Source of the DNA: Haloplanus litoreus | GTDB lineage: Archaea; Halobacteriota; Halobacteria; Halobacteriales; Haloferacaceae | Strand: one strand, 5' to 3' | DNA length: 64,000 nt | Assembly (NCBI RefSeq): GCF_042677945.1 | Contig: NZ_JBHUDN010000015.1 | Part shown: one piece after another, positions 20,607 through 28,348 of the stretch | Position numbering within the stretch: the first letter of the stretch is position 1 | Layout: each line of letters starts with the position of its first letter | Notes under the pieces: model-generated | Told to the model about the DNA's origin: nothing | The model's database searches: none | The model's input: only the letters and a program-made list of their open reading frames with translations | Program-made: the position numbers and the translations under genes

Positions 20607-22455
20607 TATGAACCGGTCCCGTGGTTGGAAGGATCACCGTCCGAGCCGGCATCGCTGTCAGGGTCGGCATCGATACCAGGGCCGGCGCACTGTTGTCCGA
20701 GCCGGCGTTGTTGTCCGAGCCGGCGTCGTTGTCCGAGCCCGCACTGCTGTCCGAGTCGTCCGAGTCCGAGTCCGAGTCGTCCGAGTCGTCCGAGTCCGAG
20801 TCCGAATCATCCGCGTCCGAATCGTCTCCATCTGAGTCGTCATCGTCGGAATCCGAATCGTCCGAATCCGAATCGTCCGAATCGGTATCGGAGTCGTCCG
20901 CGTCCGAATCATCGCTGTCCGAATCGTCTCCATCTGAGTCGTCATCGTCGGAATCCGAATCGTCCGAATCGGTATCGGAGTCGTCCGCGTCCGAATCATC
21001 GCTGTCCGAATCGTCTCCATCTGAGTCGTCATCATCGGAATCGGTATCGGAGTCGTCCGAATCCGAATCGTCCGAATCGGTATCGGAGTCGTCCGAATCC
21101 GAGTCGTCCGAATCGGTATCGGAGTCGTCCGAATCCGAATCATCCGCGTCCGAATCATCTCCATCTGAGTCGCCATCGTCGGAATCCGAATCGTCCGAAT
21201 CGGTATCGGAGTCGTCCGAGTCCGAATCATCCGCGTCCGAATCGTCGGAACCGGTATCGGAGTCGTCCGAATCCGAATCATCCGCGTCCGAATCGTCCGA
21301 ATCGGTATCGGAGTCGTCCGAGTCCGAATCGTCACTCGACGTGTCTTCGTCCGTGCTGTCCGAACCGTCGCTCGTTCCGTCGTCGGGTGTGTCAGCACCC
21401 TCGCTGGCGTTCGAGTCAGTCGAGTTGGTTGAATCCTCCGGCGTCTCGGGGGTGACCGAATCCGTCGAGTTCGTCGAGTCATCCGGCGTCTCGGAGACGT
21501 TCGAATCCGTCGAGTTCGTCGAGTCATCCGGCGTCTCGGAGACGTTCGAATCCGTCGAGTTCGTCGAGTCATCCGGCGTCTCGGGGGCGCCCGACCCCGT
21601 CGAGTTCGTCGAGTCATCCGGCGTCTCGGAGACGTTCGAATCCGTCGAGTTCGTCGAGTCATCCGGCGTCTCGGGGGCGCCCGACCCCGTCGAGTTGGTT
21701 GACTCCTCCGGCGTCTCGGAGACGTCCGAATCGACGAGGTCGTCGGTGTCATCCGAGTCGGTCGCGTCGCCGCTCTCGTCGGGCCCGGCACCCGAGCCGG
21801 CCGTTCCGGTGGTGGACTCGTTGTCCGTCGTCGAGGACTCCTGCGTGCCGGTGTCGGTCGTCGACTGATTGCCGGACGGTGCCTCCGTGGGCGTGGGGGT
21901 CGACGTCGACGTTGGCGTCGCGTTCGCCGCCGTCCCGTTGCTCGGCGTCGCGTTCGGGGTGCCGACGGGAGTCGTCGGCTGTGACTCGTTGGGCACGAAC
22001 ACCGCGAACGGACTGAATCCGCTCGTGACGGCTTCCAGAACCACCGTCTCGTCGTTTTCCGTCCGCACATCGGTGTCCAAAATCGTCCACTCGCCGTTGG
22101 ACTTGTGACCGATAGTCGCCTTCTCGGGGTCGACAGTGCCGAACCAGTCCGGGGAGAGCCAGAAGGAGACCCGGGCACACCCGTTCGTACCCGAAATGTC
22201 GAAGTTCTTGATGGCCTCCAGGTCGTCGACGTCCGCGCGGCCATCGGTGCTGTACCGCATCTCGTCACAGGAGACGGATTCGACGTGGAACATCCCGTTC
22301 TGGTAGTTCGACTGAACGGTGACGTTTCCGGAGACGGACTCCTCGTCGGACAGCAGGGTGTACGTTCCGGCGCCGGACGCCGACGCGACGATCACGAAGG
22401 CGACAGCGAGGGCGGCGACGGTCGTCCAGGTGGGCCACGAGTCGTCGGTCGACAC
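20593..22455 (-). CDS. exported Asp/Ser-repeat protein with glycosylation-sequon repeats
   Basis: 620 residues. N-terminal hydrophobic export helix (about 10-33) followed by TYTLLSDEESVSGN, similar to the processing region of SipW-dependent (TasA-type) proteins. A globular part (about 35-155) contains CDEMRYST and ends with SGFSPFAVFVPNES, like the end of PGF-pre-PGF domains. Then a Thr/Ser/Pro-rich segment, seven imperfect 15-residue repeats (ETPDDSTNSTDSNVS type, about 241-349) each with one or two N-glycosylation sequons, and an almost pure Ser/Asp stretch (about 373-572). The tail SDNSAPALVSMPTLTAMP has no membrane anchor or sorting signal. GTG start, 2 bases after the TasA-like gene. Function inferred: extracellular stalk or matrix protein, likely cation-binding. 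Confidence 0.75.
   Translation of the reverse strand: MSTDDSWPTWTTVAALAVAFVIVASASGAGTYTLLSDEESVSGNVTVQSNYQNGMFHVESVSCDEMRYSTDGRADVDDLEAIKNFDISGTNGCARVSFWLSPDWFGTVDPEKATIGHKSNGEWTILDTDVRTENDETVVLEAVTSGFSPFAVFVPNESQPTTPVGTPNATPSNGTAANATPTSTSTPTPTEAPSGNQSTTDTGTQESSTTDNESTTGTAGSGAGPDESGDATDSDDTDDLVDSDVSETPEESTNSTGSGAPETPDDSTNSTDSNVSETPDDSTNSTGSGAPETPDDSTNSTDSNVSETPDDSTNSTDSNVSETPDDSTNSTDSVTPETPEDSTNSTDSNASEGADTPDDGTSDGSDSTDEDTSSDDSDSDDSDTDSDDSDADDSDSDDSDTGSDDSDADDSDSDDSDTDSDDSDSDDGDSDGDDSDADDSDSDDSDTDSDDSDSDDSDTDSDDSDSDDSDTDSDDDDSDGDDSDSDDSDADDSDTDSDDSDSDDDDSDGDDSDSDDSDADDSDTDSDDSDSDDSDSDDDDSDGDDSDADDSDSDSDDSDDSDSDSDDSDSSAGSDNDAGSDNNAGSDNSAPALVSMPTLTAMPARTVILPTTGPVHNDLR
20740..21345 (-). repeat. 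Ser-Asp repeat DNA (low-complexity coding repeat)
   Basis: About 600 bases made of 6-base GAY-TCN-type units, on the plus strand variants of TCCGAATCGTCCGAATC interrupted by TCATCGTCGGAA and TCTCCATCTGAG blocks. It encodes the Ser/Asp stretch of the exported protein. Longer blocks recur, for example near 20821, 20931 and 21010, suggesting duplications by slippage or unequal exchange. The sequence here is prone to assembly error. Confidence 0.8.
21410..21735 (-). repeat. 45-base tandem repeats (seven copies) coding 15-residue sequon repeats
   Basis: Plus-strand unit begins TCCGGCGTCTCGG and contains GAGTTCGTCGAGTCA. Two alternating versions (with GACGTTCGAATCC or GCGCCCGACCCC) are present. 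Each unit encodes a Thr-Asn-Ser-Thr glycosylation sequon; several add Asn-Val-Ser or Asn-Ala-Ser. Confidence 0.8.
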
Positions 22456-22457
22456 GG

Positions 22458-23669
22458 TCAGACGTCACCCCCGTTGTCGCCGCCGGCCGTCCCAGTCGCC
22501 TCGGTCCCTCCGGGAGACTGCGTGCCGGACTTGCACTCCCAGCCGGGGAACTCGTACTTGCAACCGAAGGAGCCCGGACAGGGAACGTCGCCGGTCCGGT
22601 CGGTCCCATCGAACCCGGACTCCGTGTGGTCGTAGGTGGTCGCGTCGTCGCTACCGACGGTGATCGATGTCTGATCGCCGTAGGTCACCACGTCGAGGTT
22701 CGAGCCGTATCTGATCACGACCGTCGTGACGGTGTCCGGGACGGCCGAGAAGGACACCGTCCGACCGTCGTCGCTCAGCGTCGGATCGATGCCTGCGGCG
22801 CCCGGATCGAACTGCGCGGACGAACAAAACGCCACCCAGCTGATCTCACTCGGCCCCCCGTCCGTGCCGGTTCCCCCGCCAGTTCCACACTCCCAGTCGG
22901 GGTCGACGGTGTCGGAGTCGACGTGTCTGGTCTGACTCGCGTAGAACTCGAAGTCGAACTCGACGTCGGTGGTGTTCATCACGACGTCGTCCGCTTTCCA
23001 CTGCACGACGAACTCCCAGGTGTCGTCGGGACCGAGTTCGCCTTCGAGACAGTACCCCTCGCCGAAGGTGGTGCGAGCTTCCAGCAACATCATGTACGAG
23101 GAGACCCACTCGACACCGCTGCCGTCGCCGCGGTCGATGCCGTACCGCACGAAAAGCCTCTCCTCGACGCTCGTCGCTTGATACCGGTCGTCGACGCTCG
23201 TCGATCGGTCCCGCTTCTGGTTCCAGCGGTCCTGATTGGGGGCGGCGTTCCCCCAAGAGGAGGTGCCGTCCGGCCGGCCGTCGGGACTGACGGTCCCTCT
23301 TTTGCGGGCCGTATCCGTTCGATTGGCATCACTGGCTGTTCGATTCCGGTCGATCCTCGACTGCTCGTCCGTGGAATTCCCGGGGCAGTCGGTCCGGAAA
23401 CAGATGTACGCCGGACTGTCGTCGACGGTGAGGGTGATCCGCTTCTCGCCGCTATCGCCCTCGGTCGTCGATTCGACGGTAGCCTCCGTGGTCGAGTCGT
23501 CGTTCCCCCAGGCCGCAGACAGGTCGAGCGTCCCCGCGGACATCTCCGCACTGGTCTGGGCGGAATCGTGCAGGAGCGCAGCCGTGCTGCTCCCCGTCGT
23601 GGCGGCAGCACCGATGGTCGTGAGACCCCAGAGGAGTTTCCGACGCGACAGGTCGGGACGGTTCGTCAC
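22458..23669 (-). CDS. exported TasA/camelysin-like protein (SipW-type signal)
   Basis: 403 residues from a GTG whose first bases overlap the signal peptidase stop (GTGA). N-terminus SRRKLLWGLTTIGAAATTGSS carries a twin-Arg-like start and hydrophobic helix. It is followed by HDSAQTSAEMSAGTLDLSAAWG, the 'SAGTLDL' pattern after the cleavage site of SipW-dependent proteins. The body is beta-rich (EFVVQWKADDVVMNTTDVEFDFEFYASQTRH), with several Cys and Asn-glycosylation sequons (NRT, NTT, NST). A hydrophilic insert lies at about 95-160. Probably secreted and assembled outside the cell. Directly coupled to the peptidase gene, which supports a substrate-enzyme relation. Confidence 0.72.
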   Translation of the reverse strand: MTNRPDLSRRKLLWGLTTIGAAATTGSSTAALLHDSAQTSAEMSAGTLDLSAAWGNDDSTTEATVESTTEGDSGEKRITLTVDDSPAYICFRTDCPGNSTDEQSRIDRNRTASDANRTDTARKRGTVSPDGRPDGTSSWGNAAPNQDRWNQKRDRSTSVDDRYQATSVEERLFVRYGIDRGDGSGVEWVSSYMMLLEARTTFGEGYCLEGELGPDDTWEFVVQWKADDVVMNTTDVEFDFEFYASQTRHVDSDTVDPDWECGTGGGTGTDGGPSEISWVAFCSSAQFDPGAAGIDPTLSDDGRTVSFSAVPDTVTTVVIRYGSNLDVVTYGDQTSITVGSDDATTYDHTESGFDGTDRTGDVPCPGSFGCKYEFPGWECKSGTQSPGGTEATGTAGGDNGGDV

Positions 23670-24778
23670 GCTTCATCACCACCGCTCGCCGAGGCCCCGG
23701 AACTATCCGCATCCACAGGTGACGTCTCCATCGGGGCGCCGCCATCCGTCTCGGGCGCCGCCCGGTGCAGGTACAGCGCGTCGTCGCGAGTCATGTAGTA
23801 GGTGTCCCGATCCTCGTCGTAGATGACCCAGTCGTCGCGGTCGGCCGCCATCCGGACCAGCGATTCGACGGAGTCGAGCGGTATCGTCGTCCGTTCGCCG
23901 ATCCGGGCCGGGAGTTCGCCGTGACGAACGACGCCCTCGATCGATCGGGTCCCGCGGGTCGCGGCCCCACCGGGCGTGGCACCCCGGCTGGCGACGTAGA
24001 CGACGAGACAGAACAGAAAGCCGAGGACCGTCGCCGTCGCCGCTCCGATGGACCACACTTCGCGTGTGGAGTAGGCGACGTACCCGCTGTAGGGGACGTA
24101 GAAGCCGAACAGAACGAGGATGACCTGTAGGCTCGAGCGGGTGAGCGTGAGGCCCCCGTCGTCGTCGTCAGTCGCCGTTTCCGTCTCGGCAGCGGCGGTG
24201 GTCGCATCCGGATGCGGGGTGGCCGCGGCGGATTCGGGTGTGTCGGTCCCGGCCTCGTCACCCTGGATCGACTTCGCCAGTTCCCAGAGTTCCGAGAGGA
24301 CGAACAACAGCATCGGCGTGAGCACGAGTACCAGGAACCCCATCTGCGTGTTAGCGAACTGGATCACGTGTCCCAAGAACGGAATCACGAAGGCGACTTC
24401 GCCGACCACCCGGTCGTGGGGGACCAGCCCCGGATCCTGTTCCTCGTTCGCGTCGCCTTTGGTAACGTACGCGACGCCGTCCTCGGTCTCCCGGATGTCC
24501 ATCACGCGGTGGGTGGTTGGCGTTTCACTACTCGTCTGGAACGTGATGATATCGCCTTCGTCGATTTCGGACTGTGGGACCTCGCGGACGATGACGGCGT
24601 CTCCGGGGCTCATTCGCGGTTCCATACTGCCGGAGAGGACGACCAGCCCGTGATCCGCACCGACCACTTGGGGCACCGCGTAGACGACGAACGGCGTCAC
24701 GGCGCCGATCAACAGCAGAACGACGAGCACGTTCGCGACGAGACGGAGCGTATCGCGGCCGCTCTCGCTCTCACTCAT
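23666..24778 (-). CDS. SipW-like signal peptidase I (S26B) with extra C-terminal domain
   Basis: 370 residues from ATG 24778; a GTG three codons upstream is less likely. TM helix at about 14-37, then catalytic box VVLSGSMEPRMSPGD (Ser51), and TTHRVMDI with His90 in place of the Lys of bacterial-type enzymes, the S26B (ER/SipW) type. A domain-end GDANEEQDPG contains the conserved acidic residue. A second TM lies near 130-150, and a third and fourth at about 210-260. The C-terminus (about 285-345) resembles the end of DUF5305 proteins (LVRMAADRDDWVIYDEDRDTYYMT). It should process the neighbouring SipW-type exoproteins at the membrane. Overlaps the TasA-like gene by 4 bases. Confidence 0.87.
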   Translation of the reverse strand: MSESESGRDTLRLVANVLVVLLLIGAVTPFVVYAVPQVVGADHGLVVLSGSMEPRMSPGDAVIVREVPQSEIDEGDIITFQTSSETPTTHRVMDIRETEDGVAYVTKGDANEEQDPGLVPHDRVVGEVAFVIPFLGHVIQFANTQMGFLVLVLTPMLLFVLSELWELAKSIQGDEAGTDTPESAAATPHPDATTAAAETETATDDDDGGLTLTRSSLQVILVLFGFYVPYSGYVAYSTREVWSIGAATATVLGFLFCLVVYVASRGATPGGAATRGTRSIEGVVRHGELPARIGERTTIPLDSVESLVRMAADRDDWVIYDEDRDTYYMTRDDALYLHRAAPETDGGAPMETSPVDADSSGASASGGDEA

Positions 24779-25067
24779 GCCGTCCACCCCCGTGAGCGGT
24801 CGTTGTGGTACCCCACCACGTGCTGGACCACCCGTCGAACGTCCCCGTTGAACCCATTAGTAGTATCCACCCCCGTATCGGCCTTAGTTATCCGCTGCTT
24901 TGACACGAATCCGGTGCGGGTAATCGAGGCCTGAACCGTGGTCCGAGTCCCGGCAAGACACAGAAGGCGAGATCCGGGGTTTATAGCTCCGAGTCGGCTG
25001 ATATTTCCAGTTTGACCGGGACCGGCGGCAGTGGCTAATGACCGATTAAACGCCGGCTCAGCCACGG
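24779..25067. other. intergenic region upstream of the signal-peptidase operon
   Basis: 289 bases without a convincing gene. Contains the element CTAATGACCGATTAAACGCC at 25035-25054, which resembles one at 28180-28199, and AT-rich stretches on the minus strand (GATACTACTAATGG near 24855) that may serve as the promoter for the signal peptidase operon. A 130-codon open frame across it has no recognisable features. Confidence 0.4.
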
Positions 25068-25859
25068 TCAGCCACCCCCAGTCTGACACGGTCGGGGATC
25101 GAACCCGACCTGGAACGTCGCCGAGTCGCCCTGGATGATGTTGCCAGTGCTCTCCGGAATCGACCACCGGAACGAGACGTACACCTCGTCACCGGGTGAG
25201 AGACAGCCGTCCCCATCGACTAGGACCTGGTAGCCATCGTCGAACGCCGTCGATTCGGCAACCTCGGCGAGGCTTCCGCTCGCGATCTCCGTATCGCCGA
25301 CCACCGGGATATCCCCCAGTTCGAGTTCCCCGTTTGCGGTGCCGAACCCGTCGTCCTTCCAGATCGTGAGTTGGGTGTAGTCCTCCAGTTCGCCGTCGTT
25401 CGGCGTCGTATCCCCGGCCTCCGCCTCGGGTTCGTTGATCCCGTTCTCGGCGGTGTTCGAGAGCCGGAACGCCAAGAAGAGTCGCGCGTCCTCGGTCTCC
25501 TGATCCTCGCGCTCGAGTAGCCGCGCACGCATGGTCACCGATCCGGAGTCGCCCGGCACCACCGCCTCGTCGACGATCAGACCGATGGCACCCGTCTCGC
25601 CGTCCGAGTCGTCGACGAGGCCCGTCTCCTCCTGAAGCTGGCCGTTGACGATTTCCCGCCACGTCAGGGCGATCCGTGGCGGGGCATCGACGAACATCTC
25701 CTCGGTCGAGGCGGCGTAGGTGCCGTTGACAGTGTGCTGGTTCAGTCTTACGGGGTCGAGACCGAGAGCGGCACTCGCTCGGTCGACACCGAGATAGAGA
25801 GCGCCCACACTCCCGACCGCGGCGAGTATCCGCCGTCGCGTGAGCGAGGGAGGGGTCAT
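25068..25859 (-). CDS. exported beta-rich protein with SipW-type signal
   Basis: 263 residues from ATG 25859. N-terminus SLTRRRILAAVGSVGALYLGVDRASA is a twin-Arg-like leader with a hydrophobic core; LRLNQ-like VRLNQHTVNGTYAAS precedes the mature start. The body is acidic and beta-rich (SVTMRARLLERED, LFLAFRLSN). The C-terminus GNIIQGDSATFQVGFDPRPC matches the end of the neighbouring vWA protein (GNEVQGDSATFDVGFYTEQC), so the two share a terminal domain. Likely a secreted structural or adhesin component. Separated from the vWA gene by a structured 226-base intergenic region. Confidence 0.72.
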   Translation of the reverse strand: MTPPSLTRRRILAAVGSVGALYLGVDRASAALGLDPVRLNQHTVNGTYAASTEEMFVDAPPRIALTWREIVNGQLQEETGLVDDSDGETGAIGLIVDEAVVPGDSGSVTMRARLLEREDQETEDARLFLAFRLSNTAENGINEPEAEAGDTTPNDGELEDYTQLTIWKDDGFGTANGELELGDIPVVGDTEIASGSLAEVAESTAFDDGYQVLVDGDGCLSPGDEVYVSFRWSIPESTGNIIQGDSATFQVGFDPRPCQTGGG

Positions 25860-26085
25860 TCGAAATGCCCACCGGCGGAATCGAACCGCCGTCGTGCGGC
25901 GAACCGTACCACGTGCCCGCGCCGGGGGCGCGGACGCCGTCGTGCGGCGACGTACGGTGTGCCCCCGTCCGACCGGGGCCACCGTCGCAGTCGCGTGTCG
26001 GGGTCCCGGCGAAGCCGGGGATGCCGTCACGCGGGTCCACCGCGACACACCAGCGTGGGTCGACGGGATGGGGTGAACGCGACGG
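25860..26085 (-). other. structured intergenic region with tRNA T-arm-like hairpin and 16-base repeat
   Basis: On the minus strand, 25869-25890 carries GGCGG-TTCGATT-CCGCC followed by GGTGGGCA, a perfect T-arm and 3' acceptor-like end of a tRNA, but no matching 5' half, D-arm or anticodon arm could be placed. A 16-base sequence, CGCCGTCGTGCGGCGA, occurs exactly twice (25887-25902 and 25935-25950), each forming a 5-base-stem hairpin. Another hairpin, CCCGGC-GAA-GCCGGG, lies at 26005-26019. These structures sit between two exoprotein genes read on the minus strand and could be an mRNA regulatory element or a relic of a tRNA target. Confidence 0.5.
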
Positions 26086-27933
26086 TTAGGCGTCGACGTT
26101 CTCGTTGTTCATCCCGCTGCCCTGGTTGTGGCGGCACTGCTCGGTGTAGAACCCGACGTCGAACGTGGCAGAGTCGCCCTGCACCTCGTTGCCGTGGTCG
26201 ACCGGGAGCCACCACGCGAAGCCGAAGCAGTAGGTGTTCCGACCCATGAAGCACTCGCGGTCCGGGTCGTCCTCGGGGTCGGGGCCTTCTTCACCCTGGT
26301 AGCCGGTCTCGTAGAACTCGGTGTTCAGCCCACGGTCGAGCGGGATGCCGCGCCCGTCGTTGCTCTGGAGTGCCTCCAGCGTCTCCCGGAGGGTCCCGCG
26401 GAAGATCACTTCTTCCGTGCCGGTGACCGCGTTCGCCAGTTCCTCCGCGGCCAGGTTGATGCCGTCGAAGTCCGCGCTGACGTTGGTGTGTTGATCCACT
26501 CCCGGTTGGGCGACGCCGGACGCCAGGAAGGTGTCCAGATCTTCGTCGTCCGTGATCCCGACGGTGAGGATTTGGTAGCCGTCGGTGTCGTAGATGTCGT
26601 TCGCGATGTCCGACGTCTCGTCCTGTTCGGGCTGCGAGAGGTCGCTGCCGCCGTTCCCGTTGTCGAGGGACGTGGAGTAAGGGTGACCGTCCCCGGAGAA
26701 CACGGTTTCCGTACCGCCGGGGCCGTCACCGGCGTAGTTCGGACCACCGTCGGTGACCAGCACGATGACCTTCTGCGCGTCTTCCCGACCTTCGTTGTTG
26801 AGGAGCTGGCGGCCGATGTCGAGCGCCGCCGGCATTGGGGTCGCGTTCGAGGTGTCTGGGTTCTGGGGGAAGTCGCCGCCGGCACCCTGCGTGAGGTTGC
26901 CCTGACCTCCGGTGACGTAGTTCGACACGGGCTGAAGCCCCCGTTGCAGGTCCACCGCCTCGTCGGGGGCTTCGTGTGGCGAGCCGAAGGTGAGCAGCGA
27001 GGCTCTGACAGAGCCATCATCCGGAGCGTTGGCCGAAAGCTGCTCGACGAAGGTGTTCGCCGCCTCCGTGATCCGACCCATCTCCTCTTCGTCGATGGAC
27101 CCCGACACGTCCGCGAGGGCGCAGATGTCGAGTTGACCGGTCTCCACGTCGAGGACGTTGTCGCAGTCGTTGTCGTACCAGAGCGCCGTCTGAACGAGAT
27201 CCGGAAGCTCGACGACGCCATCCTGCTCGTCTTCGTCGTCCAGTTCCGGCTCCGTCTGGCCGTTTTCGGCGTAGGACACGTTGTCCGCGTTCATCCAGAG
27301 GTAGCCGTCGTTGCCACACAGGTGCGTACTGAACGTGACCTCGCCGAAGTCACCGGGCTTGACGTCGTCGAGGCTGATGAGCGGCTTCGCGTTACCGTCG
27401 ACGTCCTGCGTGTCCGCGTTCGCGGTCCGGCCGATCTGGTCCTCGCCGGTGAACGTACTCAGCCCGCCGTCGTCGTCGCCGACGTCGGCCAGGTAGTCAC
27501 AGATCGTCTCCCCCTCCCCTAGCTCGGAGAACTCCGGGAAGTCCCCGGTCCCGTCGTTCTCCGGGTCCGGGAACGCCTCGATGGCCGTGTTGTCCATGAA
27601 GTCGCTGAGGTCGTCCTCCTCGACCCAGAGCATCGGACTGTCCGGGTCCGGGAGCGCGACGAACCCCGGATCGTCGGGGTCGTCCATCTGGACGTTGAGG
27701 TTGTTGTTCTCGTTGTCGTCGTCCAGGTTCGCCTCGTCGTCGGACCAGTCGGAGTAGTGCTCCTCCCAGTCGACTTTGAGGTCGAGTTCGCCGGCCGTGA
27801 GCCGGTTGTTCTGGAACGTTTCCTGATCGCTGAAGTACGCGGAGGTACCGAGCCCCGCGCCGGCGGAGGCCACACCGATCGTCCCGAGTGCAGCCAGCGC
27901 CTTTCGCCGTGAGAGTTCGAATTCGTTCGTCAT
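26086..27933 (-). CDS. exported von Willebrand factor A-domain protein with SipW-type signal
   Basis: 615 residues from ATG 27933; an upstream in-frame ATG has no export-like sequence. Leader LSRRKALAALGTIGVASAGAG is followed by SAYFSDQETFQNN and LTAGELDL, the hallmark of SipW-dependent/TasA-camelysin precursors. The middle (about 265-470) is a vWA domain with MIDAS residues in ALADVSGSID (about 274) and VTDGGPN (about 393). The C-terminus ends GDSATFDVGFYTEQCRHN, as in the adjacent exoprotein. Very acidic. Predicted extracellular adhesion or fibre component; family membership is seen, the role is inferred. Divergent from the DUF7344 regulator. Confidence 0.85.
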   Translation of the reverse strand: MTNEFELSRRKALAALGTIGVASAGAGLGTSAYFSDQETFQNNRLTAGELDLKVDWEEHYSDWSDDEANLDDDNENNNLNVQMDDPDDPGFVALPDPDSPMLWVEEDDLSDFMDNTAIEAFPDPENDGTGDFPEFSELGEGETICDYLADVGDDDGGLSTFTGEDQIGRTANADTQDVDGNAKPLISLDDVKPGDFGEVTFSTHLCGNDGYLWMNADNVSYAENGQTEPELDDEDEQDGVVELPDLVQTALWYDNDCDNVLDVETGQLDICALADVSGSIDEEEMGRITEAANTFVEQLSANAPDDGSVRASLLTFGSPHEAPDEAVDLQRGLQPVSNYVTGGQGNLTQGAGGDFPQNPDTSNATPMPAALDIGRQLLNNEGREDAQKVIVLVTDGGPNYAGDGPGGTETVFSGDGHPYSTSLDNGNGGSDLSQPEQDETSDIANDIYDTDGYQILTVGITDDEDLDTFLASGVAQPGVDQHTNVSADFDGINLAAEELANAVTGTEEVIFRGTLRETLEALQSNDGRGIPLDRGLNTEFYETGYQGEEGPDPEDDPDRECFMGRNTYCFGFAWWLPVDHGNEVQGDSATFDVGFYTEQCRHNQGSGMNNENVDA

Positions 27934-28348
27934 GGTTGAGTTGCCTCGTTCGTCCGTCGGCTGACAGCCGTTTCCCCGTCTCGAGGAGACCCACGGATGG
28001 AGCCGAGTCGTCGACCCCACGTGGATGGCTGCCGTCATCATCTCCCATTACAGCCACCCCCATAGCTAATCGCCAATTCGCTCACATAACGTCGGACTAG
28101 CCCTCGCAAAGGACCGGTTAGGCCGTACGCCTCGTCCGGAACCCACCCGCTCCTAGATCGCACGGGTATACCTCGCGCGTTAATGAGCGATTAACCGGAT
28201 AGGACCCACTGAAACCCCGGTCTAACGGAGGCGGTAAGCACACCTAACCGGTTGTTAACCCAGCTTTCAGGAACGACCACATTCCAGTTAAGATCCTGAT
28301 AACTATGTCTCTTTGTCGTGTTGGTGCGAGCGAACCCGGTCGCTACCC
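27934..28348. promoter_or_regulatory. divergent promoter region between vWA exoprotein and DUF7344 regulator
   Basis: 415 bases without a gene. It contains three related sites: GCCTAACCGGT on the minus strand at 28113-28123, TTAACCGGATAGG at 28191-28203, and ACCTAACCGGTT at 28242-28253. Also TTAATGAGCGATTAACCGG at 28180-28198, similar to 25035-25053, and CTAATCGCCAATTCGC near 28065. The copies around 28180-28260 lie where the two divergent promoters should be and are candidate operators for the DUF7344 protein or another regulator. Confidence 0.5.

Noticed and set aside
20740..21735. CRISPR-like direct repeats
   Set aside because: The repeats are in frame, encode Ser/Asp and sequon peptides, and have no unique spacers of fixed length.
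24775..25167. 130-residue minus-strand open frame upstream of the signal peptidase
   Set aside because: No domain, unusual composition, and it overlaps the end of the exported beta-rich protein gene and the likely promoter region.
25868..25930. complete tRNA gene on the minus strand
   Set aside because: Only the T-arm and 3' acceptor-like end fit. No 5' GCCCACC-type acceptor, D-arm or anticodon stem could be placed at normal distance, nor with an obvious intron.
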